In this document: in pieces, positions 24,279 through 37,220 of the stretch | Layout of the letters: each line of letters opens with the position of its first letter | Position numbering within the stretch: the stretch's first letter is position 1 | Assembly: GCA_020086605.1 (NCBI GenBank) | Contig: JACBWW010000008.1 | Location: forward strand, 27,279,172-27,343,171 | Source of the DNA: Lanius collurio | Lineage: Eukaryota > Chordata > Aves > Passeriformes > Laniidae | Length of the DNA: 64,000 bases | Direction of reading: 5' to 3' | The notes under the pieces: model-generated | Database searches by the model: none | The model's input: only the letters and a program-made list of their open reading frames with translations | What the model was told of the DNA's origin: nothing | Translations under genes and position numbers: made by a program

Positions 24279-26179
24279 TTTGTGCAGTTTAATTTATGCT
24301 TCCTACGTTTTGCACATACTTGTAGATACCTTGTGAAATTGCAGGGTGGTACTGCTGTGGACTTCCTGTCTATTCAGCATAACCCAGAAATAGAGCATCC
24401 AGAGCTCAAATCAGTTCAGGTAGTAACAGTTAAGTGCTGCTACGTGAGTTTCACTATAGTCTTGAGTGTTGCTTACATCATTTTAGCCTAATCTTGTGGG
24501 GAAATGGTATTTAAGTATGCTGTAGATACTGGTGGTGTCCTGTCAGGCTGTTGGATCATTGCTGTTTGTGAGGCCAGTAGAAAGCACAATTATTAGGGTG
24601 GGTGCAGTGGATCTTCAGCTAACTGGTGTGCCGTCCATGAGCCTTAATAGCCCATGTGCAGAGCAGACTCCATGATGCCACAACTTAAAACCCCACTTCT
24701 GCAGACAGGTGAAGATGCAGAAGGGCACCTGGGCAGGTTGGTAGAGCTATCTGTTTTCCAAGCTGCTGGAGTTGGAAGAGGACTGCCACCTCTACAAAAA
24801 AATGCAAATGGTAATGTTTCTGTTTGACTCTTAATCCCCCTGTATTTTTCACTACAGCTGTTGCATGTGGGATTTTGAATTACTTGGTTTGGACAAGAGT
24901 TAGCCACATGAATGTCTCACTGACTCTCCCTTTCCCGTTATGCCTCTCTGTGTTGTGCTGTTGGTGTTACGAACATCCCAGGATGATGCTTAAGTCCAAG
25001 TAAACAGAGTTGCCATGGCAATTAAAAGAAAATTCGGGAAGTGCTTTTGTAGTTGTTGTATAATGCCTTATATGATGCCATGGTCATAGAAACTTCAGCT
25101 GTGGGTGGGATAATACAAATTTTTTAGGAGAAATAATGAAATTAGGATCTGATGGATAACCACCTAGTGGTGATGGAGTTGTTGCACTTCATACTTGCAG
25201 CCTTTTGGTACCTCGCAGCTTCCAAGAGCTCTGAGTGCACTGGGCAGGGCAGGCTTTCTCTGGTTTCCTTGAACATTTGTTTTGGGTATTTTTCCCCTCC
25301 AGACTGTGCCACTTGCTGTGATTTGTGGTGGGCCATTTCTAGTCTGTGCAGTTAAATGAGCAAAATGTCTCTGTTTTCTTCTCCTGACAGCACCATGGCC
25401 ATCACCAGCTGACAGATGCTTATGAAGTTAGGTCAGTGGTGCTGCACTGCCAGATGATTGTAGTTAAAAAAATATTTATAACCAGCTACAACTTTTTTTT
25501 TACTCTTTGCATATTGATTGATTGGCTTTTAGCTGAAGCCAGTATGTATTTTAGACAGATGAAAAACAGATTTTTTGTGAGCATTCTTCTTGTGTCTGCT
25601 TGCTTTAAGAATGCTTTTAATACTTGGCTCAAAGGAATTTAATCTTTTATTTTATCTTCAGAAGATGATCATTTTATAGCATGTTGAACATTAAAGTTAA
25701 TACAGGTATTCAGAGTGTATGAAAGGTTTTTTGTACATACATTTTTAACATGAAAATACCTTGCATGCCAGCAATGCCATCAGCTTATTCTCTCCCTTTA
25801 CCTTGTTCTCAGATCATTTCAGTTCTTTAATCTTTTACAGATGTACCTTCTTACAAGCAAGATTGTAAGTCTATCATATGTAATAAAGTTCTGTTTTCTT
25901 TATATATCTTATCTTGGCAAAAGCACATTAAATATAAACTGGGAAAATGAAAAGTATAGTAAGTAATTAACGACAACGGTTTTAGTGCAGACATCATAGA
26001 AATAATGCACATGTGTATTTTAGAATGTTTCCTGAAGTTTGACCATGGGTTAATTGCTGAAAGTATTGGAAAGATTTGAGTATGGAGGAAAGAAACACTG
26101 AATATGCAGCAAAATAGGGGAAAATGTAAAATAAAAAATGGCGTGGTGATCATTATCCATTAGTAGCGTGCTTCTGTGA

Positions 26180-26305
26180 GGACTGTCAGGGGCTTAATGC
26201 AGAAGTCACTTGATGAAATTTGTTGTGTGGTGGGCCGAAGGTCAGTGTTGATGATTGCAATGATCTCTTCTGGCCTGGAAAACCTTGAATTGAGTAGCTC
26301 CGGTC
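26180..26305 (+). mobile_element. Ancient CR1-like fragment (amniote-wide type)
   Basis: The order 'gatgaaatttgttg', 'gtggtgggccgaaggtcag', 'gatgattgcaatgatc' and 'tcttctggcctggaaaa' matches the 3' end of old amniote CR1 elements, which read like 'aggtcagactagatgatcataatggtcccttctggcct'. It is far more diverged than the copy at 28.1 kb. Confidence 0.5.
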
Positions 26306-28085
26306 ATGTTTCCAGCAGTATAGGACCTAAAATATGGGAAGTCCTTATTCTGAAGAGTTTGCAATGCAAACAAGAGAGATACAGAACAAACAGGATGCTC
26401 CAGAGAACTCCAGAGAGGAAATGACTGGGATGTCATTGTTTGTGAAAGCGTCATCTGTGAGAAAGCACTGTAGATTTATAACTTCTGAGCATCATGTTAA
26501 AAACGAGCAGAGAGGAGAACTTGAAATTGGTGGAATAATGCATAGGAGGAAAAATGACAAGAGGCATTTTATCCATTGAGAGAAGAGGGGAATGGGAAAA
26601 AACCCACAAGGATAGGCCAGTTGCTGTTTTTAGCTGGCAGATGGGAGGAAAATGAATAAAGGCTGCTTGGACCTTAAATAGGGCTGACTCAATTGGGGCT
26701 TTCAGGGTAAGGCTGCTGAGTGAGAGCTTTTTGCACCAGAAGGTGTCTGTGATCCTGTGGTGTCTGGTACCCAGGCTGGTGATGATACTGAGCTTTGGCC
26801 TGCTTCTTCATTCTACCCAAACTCTGCACACAGGACTAAGTTCAGACTGGGCAAGCTGCCCTCTTATCTGTTAGCAAGGGGAAAAGATGAAAGGGATGAC
26901 CGTGTGTCCTGGCAATGGAAGTGGGTGAGGGACTGAGTTTTTACCTGCCTTGGGCCTTGAGCATCTAAGGTTGTGGCCCCAAACCTAGGCTGTAGCAACC
27001 AGCTCTAGGAATGTCCATGCAAAATAGTTGCATCTTAATCTATTTTAATATTAGGGATGTAAACTGAGGAAAATATGTGATGTCTTCTATCTGTTTAAGC
27101 ATCTACTATTACAGCTGCTAAGTACCAGCAGTGCTTTAAACATGGCATGGCTTCTGTCTCTTGCCAGCTTGTGTGGCTCTGGGTATGCATGGATATGTAC
27201 CTGCTTTGGAAATGCAGTCACCAGTTTGTGTGCAAAGATCAGACCCATGTGCCTGCCAAGCGTGAACTTGACAGGGATCACTCGCCTTACTGGGACCTCT
27301 GGACAGAATTACTCTCCGTATGATAAAGACCATTGCAGTCTATATTGTTCTATTTGATATATCTTTTAAATAGCAAGGATTCCACATGATAGATTGTTTT
27401 TTTCTGTGTGCACTGAAAGCATTTTAAAAACCATTTAAATATAATCCATATTAATTTGACTGTATGGTTGCCTTTTTAAAAAGCACTGAGAAGAGAGAGA
27501 GGAGACTTTGGGAGCATGCCATTTGCTGCCTCCCATCAGATGCCAAAATTTGTTAGCAGATGGGGCTTTTGGATATTTTCTTGGCGGTCAGGGGGTTCAG
27601 AGCTGTTTCGGTGCAGGATGTGATATTCCTCTGGGTGCTGTAAATCCTTTATATTGACAGTGGGATGGATTACCCTAACTGGAAGAGATGAGCAGTAACA
27701 CAGGAATGCCTTCCCCTCACCACTTTGTCTGGGCGTTGGAAGACCTGCACGCTGTGAGTGACTTGCAGGGATAGCCAACATTTGGTGTGTGTGAGCTCGG
27801 TGACCATGACAGGAGGTTGAGGAAAGCATGGTGGGTGATGGCCAGAAGAAAATTTTCAGAGAGTGTAATAGTGAAGATGCTGGGCCACTTAGCAAATACG
27901 CATGGGAAAGGAGTCCAAAAATGTGTGTGTGCATAAGCAGGCAAGGTTTGGGTAAATAGCTCTTGAGGTGGGACTCCGAGATCTGCTCAACAGGTGCCAG
28001 TTGAGATGAGTCATTGTGATCAAAAAGCATGGGATCTGTGCTGTGACAATTTGGCTGCTCCTCTCCTCTCTTGTTGCAGCATTTT

Positions 28086-28514
28086 TGAAGAAGGGCAGTG
28101 GGGCTGGTGAAGGCTCTGGAGCACAAATCTGATAAGTGGCTGAGGGATCTGGGGGTGTTTAACCTGGAGAAAAGGAGGGTTGGGGGGGAACCTGATCCTT
28201 CCCTGCAGTTGCCTGAGAGGAGCGTGTAGCCAGCTGGGGTTTGGTCTCTTATCTCAAGTAAGAAGTGACAGAAAAAGAGGAAACGGGTTCAAATTGTTCC
28301 AGAGGATGTTTATATTGGGTATTACAAAAAAAGTTCTTCACCAAAAGAGTTACCAAGCACAGGCTGCCCAGGGAAGTAGTGGAGTCTCCATCCTGGAGCA
28401 GTTTGAAAGAATGTAGATGTGGCGCTCATGGATATGGATGAGTGGTGGGCTTGGCAGCCCTGGGTTAATGGTGGGACTCAGAGGGCTTTTTGAACCTAAT
28501 TGATTCCATGATTC
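28086..28514 (+). mobile_element. CR1 LINE, 5'-truncated 3' end
   Basis: About 430 bp read as the 3' part of an avian CR1 element in + orientation. Diagnostic blocks occur in order: a 'ggctctggagcacaa' start, 'tttaacctggagaaaagga', 'gttgcctgagaggag', 'agccagctggggtttggtctctt', 'ttcttcaccaaaagagtt', 'caggctgcccagggaagtag', 'tggtgggcttggcag', 'gtgggactcagag' and a terminal 'gattccatgattc'. The 5' end is missing and no reverse-transcriptase frame survives, as is usual for CR1. Base differences from the consensus and small indels point to a moderately old insertion. The identification rests on my knowledge of the family consensus, not on an alignment. Confidence 0.9.
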
Positions 28515-30030
28515 TTTATTGGCCCCATGAGAGCAGCCCTGTTCATGTAGCATTTATTTGGTTCTTGGCCTATAGCAAAGTTGATTAAAATTGGAGCATT
28601 ATTGATGATAAGTACTGCATTATTTTTCTGGATTTTTTCTTATCTCTGCAGAGAAATGAAATAATGCATTATTAATTTTTTTCCCTGCATTACATGGTTG
28701 TCTAGTATCTGCTCATCTTTTGAAGTCCTGCACTCTGAAGACCTCACAGCTGAAGTCCTAACTTGGCCTTAATCCAGAATTTTGAATCAAAATCTCATCA
28801 TGTTGCTTCTTTGTTCCAGGGATGGGACCTGTGTTTCTGTGGGACCTGGCCTGGGCACACTGTGGATGCTGCTGGCAGCGAGAGCGGGGTGGGGTGGGGT
28901 GTCTCCTTCTCCCCCAGCTGCCAGCTGCTAGGCAGAAGAAGCAAAAGTCGAGGAGCAAGCTAAAGTGGAGCCTAAAATTTCTGCAAAGTGCTGGAGAGGG
29001 CTTTTGGCCTGGTTATGGCTCCTTTGCTCAAGGGAGAGTGTCTTTTTTTGGCAAGGCAAAAGTCTCATGAAACAGGTCAGATCAATCCATCTGCTTTTTT
29101 GCTAGAAAAGCAAAATTCAAATGAGACTCGTTATCTGCACAGTTTATATATTTAGGAGTTGCGTTAATTATCCTCATTAGCTTAGTTTCTTGAGAGAAAT
29201 GCTCTTGATCTTACCCCTTGTGCCAGAAATAAAATCTGGAATGAGTCTGTGAAAATAAATAACACATTGATGCGGTTCATGCAATGACTTCTGAGTACCC
29301 TGCTTGGGCAGTGTCTGTCATTGTGATCATTCCTGTCTCACTTTGTTGGGACCCTTCAGATTATCTTTCTTGGACTTCAGCTGGTAGGAGCTGCCATTTA
29401 GCAAATCAGTCCACGTGGTTAAGAGGTACTGCTCTCGGATAATACTCAGTGCAGCTTACACTTGTCAGACACTGGAATCTATTTACTGAATTCTTTTTAG
29501 ACAAGTCGTTTTTGGCACTTTGCAAAGTTTCCTTCCATGTGTCCTCACTGGCTGAATGCTAATTTATTCAGAAAGGCTCAGCTCCAAATGCACGAGACAG
29601 TATTTTCAGTGTTTCCTACTGTCTGGACAGCATTGCATTTGGAGAATTCATGCCTCCTCTCTCCTTTGTGTCCTTAATTTCCTTTGCAAAATGTGTGATG
29701 ATGTGACACAGACACTTTATATACTTACATTAAATGGCATTGTATTGTAATGGGAAAATGGATCTCCACTCATAGCCTTTCCACTGGGAAACACCCGATA
29801 AGCTCATTGTATCTATACAATAAATTCACTCAAAGTGCCTTTGACAAATGACATCTCTGAATTTTCTAGTATTTAGTGATTCCTCGAGCCCAGTGGATAC
29901 AATGAATTAGCTGATCTAAGCTGAATTGTCCTAAATATCCTGATTATTTCTACTGTATGAACCAGTAGTAGAAACAGAGGAAAAATTGTAAGGAGAAAGG
30001 GATAGAAATTATAGGGTATGCAAAAAGAGA

Positions 30031-30130
30031 GATTGCCAGGTCTGAAGGGCACTTGTTTCTATTTAGTCTGACCTTGTGTATAAAAAGTAGCAGTAGACCT
30101 TCTTGAGTGATGTTTGAAACATATAATCAC
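30031..30130 (-). mobile_element. Ancient CR1-like fragment, antisense
   Basis: On the + strand 'aggtctgaagggcac', 'tatttagtctgaccttgtgtata' (given as family pattern) and 'gtagaccttcttgagtgatgtttgaa' resemble the reverse complement of old amniote CR1 3' ends. Strongly diverged, so the call is by pattern only. Confidence 0.4.
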
Positions 30131-30877
30131 TTAGTCCAGGCTTTGGGACGAGATTTTGCTCTCAGTTCCAATTCCATAAGCAGCTCAGATATCCATCTGC
30201 GTGGCTCTCAGCATCGCAGCACCCGATTATTCATGGTGGATTAATGAGATGCAGAAATTAAACCAAAGAAGTGCTTTTGATCTCCTTTACAATCTAGGAA
30301 ATAAGGCACAGTGTCCCCTGCTCCCCTTCCCCTGGGAACTGCTTAGTTTGAGCAAGAGTCATTTTAAAATGTGGGTAAGCACCAAGAAGGGCTTATGTGC
30401 TCTGCCAGTGCAGAGCTCTGTCCTGCCCTAGCACCGGGCGTGCTCCACATTGTGACTTACCCACATGGCCTTGATTCAGGCTCTGTTTTCCAGGGCACCT
30501 CAGCACGTGCTCAATGCCACTGCCCTCGTGGCTTGGTTGGGAAGCTCTGTGCTGATCTCATGCCTGGACATGTAGCAGTGACTTGTGAACTGCATGTTCT
30601 TAGACCTAATTCTTTGCAGTCTCATCAGTGACTGATCTCTGGGTATGCTGGCCAGTGTATGCACAACAGGCGCAGTGTGCAGGTGAGCTCTTGTGGCCAC
30701 TCTTTAATTATAAAAAATAATTAAAAAGTGGTTAGAGGAGGTCATGCCTGGCTTAGTTGGGCTTGAGGCTCTGGGATTAGGGCACATGCTCATGGACAGT
30801 TGCATGGAAGGACCTTGTTAAAGCCTTAATCCAAATGTTTAAATGTTTTCTTTTTCATGGTGTGGATTTTGCTTTTT

Positions 30878-30957
30878 TGATGGTCTTTTTGTTGTTGAGG
30901 GTTTTGGGTTTTTTTTGTTTTGTTTTGTTTTTTTGTTTTTTTGTTTTTTTTTTTTTT
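30878..30957 (+). repeat. T/G-rich simple sequence ending in poly-T
   Basis: TTTTG-type repeats end in a T15 run at about 30943-30957. Its structure is like the reverse complement of an A-rich tail, but no recognisable element lies downstream. Confidence 0.85.
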
Positions 30958-31674
30958 AAAGGAGAGGAAAGCTAGATGCATCCTGTTAATTAACTGTGGA
31001 TGTTTTATTGCATCTGTTCTGACTCAGGCTTCCTCAGCCCACATTTGAGACCTTTGGTAAAGACAAGGTCTGATTTATTTGGGTCAGTTAGGGAAGGAAG
31101 CAAAACAAAGCTTTTGGATTTAAGGAACTCTTCCAGAGGTGCCTTGTTTTTCACTGGGCAGTGTTGTAGCAAGGTAAGGTGTTACTAAATCTGTCTCTTG
31201 GGTTTGGAAATGTTTGTGAGATGCTACTAGTCAACCAGGTTTGAGTTTGAAGAAAAACAGGCAATTAAGTGGGGAGGCATCAGTTTCACCTGCCTACCAC
31301 GAAGAGCCGGCTGATGTCCCAGTAAATTACAGCTTTCAGGAGGCAGTGATTCACCTCTGCAAGCAGCACAACAAGTGGGAGAGCAGTAGTTCGGTGAAAG
31401 CAATGTTCAGGCCTCTTAGCACACTTAGTATTTTCCTGTAGAAACCTGGGGATGGATTAGCACATAGCGTTCTTGCTGAAGCCTCTGGAGAACCCTTTCA
31501 GAGGGAAACAGGAATAGCGTGTTTTTCCTCCCTTTCCCTTGGTTGTGGCAATGCTTTCTCACCCTACCCTTGTGCTGATGCCAGTGCTAGCATGGGTGGA
31601 TGGTCAAACAGGTCAAGGGACCAGTGCTGCTGAAAACAAACTCTTTGTGCTACACTCCCAGGTTGGTTTTTCAT

Positions 31675-31745
31675 ACAATGTCCCAGTCTGGAAGTGAACT
31701 TGAGATTTCATCTGGTCCGGTGTTTCATGGGAATAGGAGCCTGGA
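31675..31745 (-). mobile_element. Possible degenerate CR1 fragment, antisense
   Basis: 'tctggaagtgaacttgag', 'tttcatctggtccg' and 'catgggaatagga' follow the order of the reverse-complemented CR1 3' end (a 'ggaagggacctt..gatcatctagtccaa' pattern). The match is short and weak. Confidence 0.35.
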
Positions 31746-34700
31746 TGAGCTTATCTAGCACCCTGCATGGTCACACCATGAAAAAACCTGCAGCAGTATG
31801 GATTCTCCCACATCCCTGGGGAGGCTGCTGTTTTTAATTGCATCATAGCTGTGGTTTGCTGATGGAGCAGCTGGCCAGTGTGCCCTGGCCATAGCACATG
31901 CATGGCAGTGCAAAAGCACACAGGCACAGCATCATGGTGGCATTGATTCTGCTTGTCCTAATCTTGCTTCTGCTCTCCGCTCTGCCATGGATTTGCTGAG
32001 TGGCGTCAGGCAGGCTCTGTAATCCCATCACAGGTTTCTCCACGACAGGGCTAATGCTGGTGACCTGTGTGAAGCAGAGGGATGCATCCATCTTTAGGTA
32101 ATCCAGTTTAGCATGTGGACTAATAAGGGCTGAGAACTGAGCCCAGTTGGTTGGTGGAATACTTGTTTGTTTCTTATCTCCTTATGGCTCTGGGGCATGG
32201 GGGAGCCCGCATCTGTATGGGATGTACATTTACATAATATCCCAGAGCAGAGACTGTTGAAACCTGAAACAGCCTGGGCTGTCAGTTATGTCCCTATAGG
32301 GGACCCAGGGCATGGGATTGTTTGAATGGTGTGCAATGATGAGAAGGACATCTTGGAAACCCTTCCTGACTGAGAAAGTAAGTGTGGCTGCTGTGAAAAT
32401 AGACACAACTAATTGGATTATACTTAAGAGAAAAGTGGTCTTATTCACTGCTGAGTGATGAGCAAAGTGAATTTTGGGCTGTGACTATCATGATGTGATT
32501 TATTAGTAATCACTTCTGTAGTGGTTTTCATCTATAGATCTAAAGTGGCAATTAGTATGAAGGTACAAAAGTATTATTCTGACTTCATTGAGACACAGAA
32601 CCCTCAAATCACCTGCTGGGCATTTCATAAGTGGGGTTGGGTATGATGTCTGCTTTGAGGAGGACAGTCTTCCTAAGATTGGTTTGTGTCTGCTGATGCC
32701 AGTTCTCTGTGTGATTTGATTAATAATCGTGAACGTGACTTTAAATTTTACAGAGTTGTTTGCTGATGGTGGGTCAGAGTGTTGCCAGCACTTGCTGACA
32801 GTACAGGCTAATCCATGCTAATCTGTAGTCTTGGTATGGTTTAATCCAGTTCATCTCGAGTAACTTGTTTCATCTTTTAAATTCTAGTGCTCCTTTCTAT
32901 TGCTTTAGTTAACAAATGGATACCTGCGTGTTTTAATGGGAAATAGGAAAAAGTCTGCAAGCCTTGAGAGCTCTGTAGGTGTCCTATCTGCTCTTAGTCT
33001 GCTGCTTTCTTGAAGTTGGAGCTGGTTTTCCTCCTTCTCCAATTAAGCCAGATAATTAAATCTCCCTTTTTTAGTCATAGCCAGCATTTTTAATCCTGTA
33101 ACTCAGCCTGCCAGAGGAAGTCCTCTACATTTCTCAATGCAGCAAATCCCTTAGTAAACATGGCATTAAATCCAATCCCATGCTGCTTCTCTCTATTCAT
33201 CTGTCTTTTCTTGACCTGGTACTTTTATGCTTTGTGTTTCCTGTGCTAATGGTTATTTTATCTAAATGCCAGATGCACTGTGATTATACTTTTAGCTGGA
33301 AGTGTAGGGAGGGTTTTTCTAAGTGTTAGATTTAGTTACATATACTTGGTATTTAGAGTACAAGCACAAAGATGTTTTGACTAAAGCTGCCTAGACCAAA
33401 TTTGACAATCAAATAAAAAGCTGGAGGTTTTAGCAACATGTCTTCAGCAATACTAATTGCTTCTTCACTTCTGTATTCGTTGCATGTCCTTTGTTTGATG
33501 GTGAAAGCTTTTAAATCAGCCATTGCATCTTACCTGAAGGATGCTTTGCAGTTGCTAAGTGTAGGTGTAGGGGATGATGATGAGACAAGGAGCTGAGTTG
33601 AAGAACTTGAAGTCCTGTGGGGCTTTATACAGTGATGCTTGATGACTTTGATGTACCAAACAAAATTTGAGGCACTACAAATAATGCTTCACTTCATAGA
33701 TAAAGAAATGCAGACATCTCTTCCCATTTGGATGTTGTCCTTATTCAGGACTTCTGAATTGTTTCTTTCTCCGTACCTGTAGCATCTCCTCATGGAAGCT
33801 GCTTTTGAAACTACATTCTAATAGTTGTTTGCTAGTTTCATTTTCAATTAAATTTGAATTTGCTGTGTGAAAGACGTGAAGATATATGCAAGAGACTACT
33901 TAAATGGGGATGTGCAAAAAAGCCCTATGCAATATTTGGATTGCTTTATGACATTTGAAAATGAAGACTTGGGTTCTGTAGCTGCAGTAGCCTGGCCCTT
34001 TGCATAGTGTGATTGGCAAAATTTTATTCTTATTTTATGGGCCTCAGGACTGGACTTTCTTTCTTGCTAAGATGTGACCTGAGGGAGCAGAATAAGTGAT
34101 GCTGTGGGCAAGTGCATACAGTTGTGGTTGGGATGTACAAAGCCAGCTTGGACACTTCAGTGTGCATACCACAAGTGCATCCAAGATCTCTGTATCATCA
34201 TGTTCCCAGCTCCTGTTTGTATCACCGGGGTGTGTTTTTGCCACAGCAGTTTGACAAAAGGCTGTGATGTATCAGGTTTGTGTATGTTTATTATGTCTCA
34301 TTGATTACTGTCTGTTACAAAGACAAATTAATAATTAGCAAAACAAATTGCTGAAGAGAGGGTGTGTGTAGGGAGTGGTGCTGGTGATGCCGGTTGTGAT
34401 GTCTGGAAGAGATCCAACAAGGCATGCAGCTGTCTGCTGTATAGTTAGGATGAGGTTGGGTCAGCTGTGTGAAGTGAGACTTCTGTCTAGGAGAGAAAAA
34501 AAAAAGAGTTTAGAACAAGGAGAGAAGTAAAAATAAGAAAGCAAAAAAATCCCCCATTTTTTGGGACATTGTTACAAATGAGTAGTAATGTGAAAGGAAG
34601 AGTTGGCTTCTGGGTTATATATATTGGAGGAGAGCTTTCAAACAACTGCCTCAGTATCTCATGCTTTCCAGAATTTTACTTTTTTTTTTTTTTTCAAAGG

Positions 34701-36116
34701 AATGTTTTCTTTTCCCTCTTTGCTTATTAACTGTTTTCTGTGAGGAAAAACCGCAGTGTGAATCAGTAGCTCAAAAAAAAAAAAAATCTTTCACAAAGTA
34801 TAATTTTAAGGATTTGAATGCTGTGGATTACTTTTTGCTTCCTACCTAAAGTGATTTCAAGGCTTTTGCAGGCTGGGTGTACAGCTGGGGGCTACCATGG
34901 CCCTCCAGTCAGGGGGAAGCCTTGATGCCTGGTTATTCAAGGATGCAGGGAAGAACTCACCTGGGAGAGCCTTGTTTGTGTATGTGCTGCTATAGTTGTG
35001 CAGCACAACTGTGCCAGGTGCTTCTAGAAATGACACTGCGCTGATGGGGAATTATTTGGGCTATAGAAGTGAAAATTTCTGGGGCTGGAATGCACCGTGA
35101 AGGAGGGAGTAGACAGGGAACTCCACAGGGGCTTTTTATCTGCCCTGTATTTTCTGCAAGAGAAAAGCAGACCTGAAGCATAGCTGCGACTAATGGGATC
35201 CTGAGCTGAACTTTGCAGCTTTCCCCTGTGATCGCAGCAGACTGACCGAAGCTCTGCTCTTGGAACTGGCTGATTTCAGGGTGTGTCATTGATTTGTTCT
35301 GGATGGTGGCAATTCCTCTGACTTAACTGCAGTTTTTAAAAATGGAAGAGTTTGTGTTTTTCATCCAATGCAAAATTGTGTTCACTGCATTGTCCCTGAA
35401 ATATAAATAATATGTGCCCCTGATTTTTGTAGAGGAGAAAACCAATCCGTATTTAGTTCAGACACTGCTAACTTGCTATCTTTTTATTCCCCACAAAAAA
35501 TTCTTGAGTTCTGATTTCACAGAATTGGAGGTAAAATTTAGTTCTAATTTTAGAGCTAAAATTCTACCATTTTAGTTACACAGGCACTGTTCATACCATG
35601 CTATAAAGAAAATGCAAGAACTTGAGTGTGCCTCTGTAGTTGTTAAATGTTTGCCGTTGTAGATAAAATTGGAGGGAGGAGGAAAAGCCAGGCTGAGCCA
35701 GAGGGTGATCAAAAGTCCAAAAGGTCTCAGAAGCCAGTGTGCCTGGGAGAGTTTAAAAATGGGACACTGATGTCAAAGCCGTTTTGGTGCTTTCAGATGT
35801 GCCATCCTTGGAGTTCAAGGACCCGCAGCCAAAGTGAATAGTGTGGGTTGGTAGCAGTTTATAACTTCAAATTGTCACTTAATTTTCTTGTTGTTATTGT
35901 CATGGCCATCGAGCTAAAAGATAAGGAGTTTTGATTGGATTTTTGGGTCTGTGCTGCTGTGATGTGGCTGCCTGGAGGCAAGGACTTGCAAACTGATCTT
36001 TGCAATAGGAGGATTATAGCTGAGGAGGGAGTGCTGAGTTTAAAGAAAGAAAGTTTAAAGCTGTCATATGGTGGTTTCCACTCAGATGAAAAAGCAGAGG
36101 ATTATAAAGCTTTTGT

Positions 36117-36142
36117 AAAAAAATAAAAAAAAAAAGAAAAAA
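36117..36142 (+). repeat. A-rich tract
   Basis: A runs broken by single T and G. Confidence 0.85.
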
Positions 36143-37205
36143 TAGCATTGTTAAGGACTGACAATGGAAAAATCGCTCTTAGGGAAAAAAAACTCTTGGG
36201 ACTTGCATTTGGAAAGGATGATTCCCCAAAAGTAGAGGGTGAAGTGAGCTCCCAGAAAGCATGATAGGCAGCTCTCAGGGCTGTGCATCTCTGGCATTCT
36301 GCTCCTGAGAGAAGTTTTCTCAACTAAACTTGTGACTGAGTTGCAGTCATACAGGGCTGCTTTCAGCAATGTAGTCCCTCTGGGTCCAGTCTGGGGCTGG
36401 GGACTTCATATAGTTTGTAGGTGATTTTTCTGTCATTATGTTTTGGACCCTCATGTTTTGTGTAAAAAGGTCTCTCTCTCCTTCCATCCTTTTTGAGGCT
36501 TGAAGGTACTTTTTGCAGGTAGAGAGGAGGTCAGCCTGCCTCTGGGTGGTTGCTGGGCACAGGGGACTTGTGGCTGGGGTGGAAAAGAGAGAAAATGAGA
36601 TGGAGAATATGGAAACAGAGAGGCATTTGAAGAATGAGGGGAAATAACTTCCTTCTTTCCATATTCACTTGATGCTGACTTAAGCCATTGGGTAAAGAAA
36701 GGATTCAGGTGTTCATTTCAGACCCTTGTACCCGAGATGTGGAAACCCAGATTTGTTCCCTTGCTCTTCTTGTGTGATTTACCCAGGACTATTTGTATTA
36801 TTTTTCCAACTTTCTAAAGATCAGTGGTATTGCAGCATCTGAAGATTTTTCACTGTTGTGCTCCATTGGGTCTCTGTGTAGCCTGTGGTTGACTTGGATC
36901 AAAACATGGAGCAGTGTCACAGGCTTCAATACTCGCTGGTAAGGGCCAATGTATTTTGTCACAGTAGGTGTAAAACATCTCCATTTTGTGACTAAATTTG
37001 ATTTCTGTACATGGTAGTATTTTAAAATACCACCTTCATGATAACTACTTCTTTCTGGATCAACTGGAAGGGTAATGGCAGTAATGTTAATTGCTACAGA
37101 AAGAAATATTTTTTTCCCCTATTAGGAGAAATGAGTTAAATGAGACAAAGCTGGGTCACACTACTGCGCAGTACATTCGAGGCCAGGCTATAATCCTTGG
37201 CTAAA

Positions 37206-37220
37206 ACACACACACACACA
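37206..37220 (+). repeat. (AC)n microsatellite, about 7 units
   Basis: A pure ACAC run, short. It may be polymorphic. Confidence 0.9.

Noticed and set aside
27536..28126. 196-codon - strand open frame
   Set aside because: Ends inside the CR1 copy, has no recognisable domain, and lacks coding composition. Taken as a chance frame.
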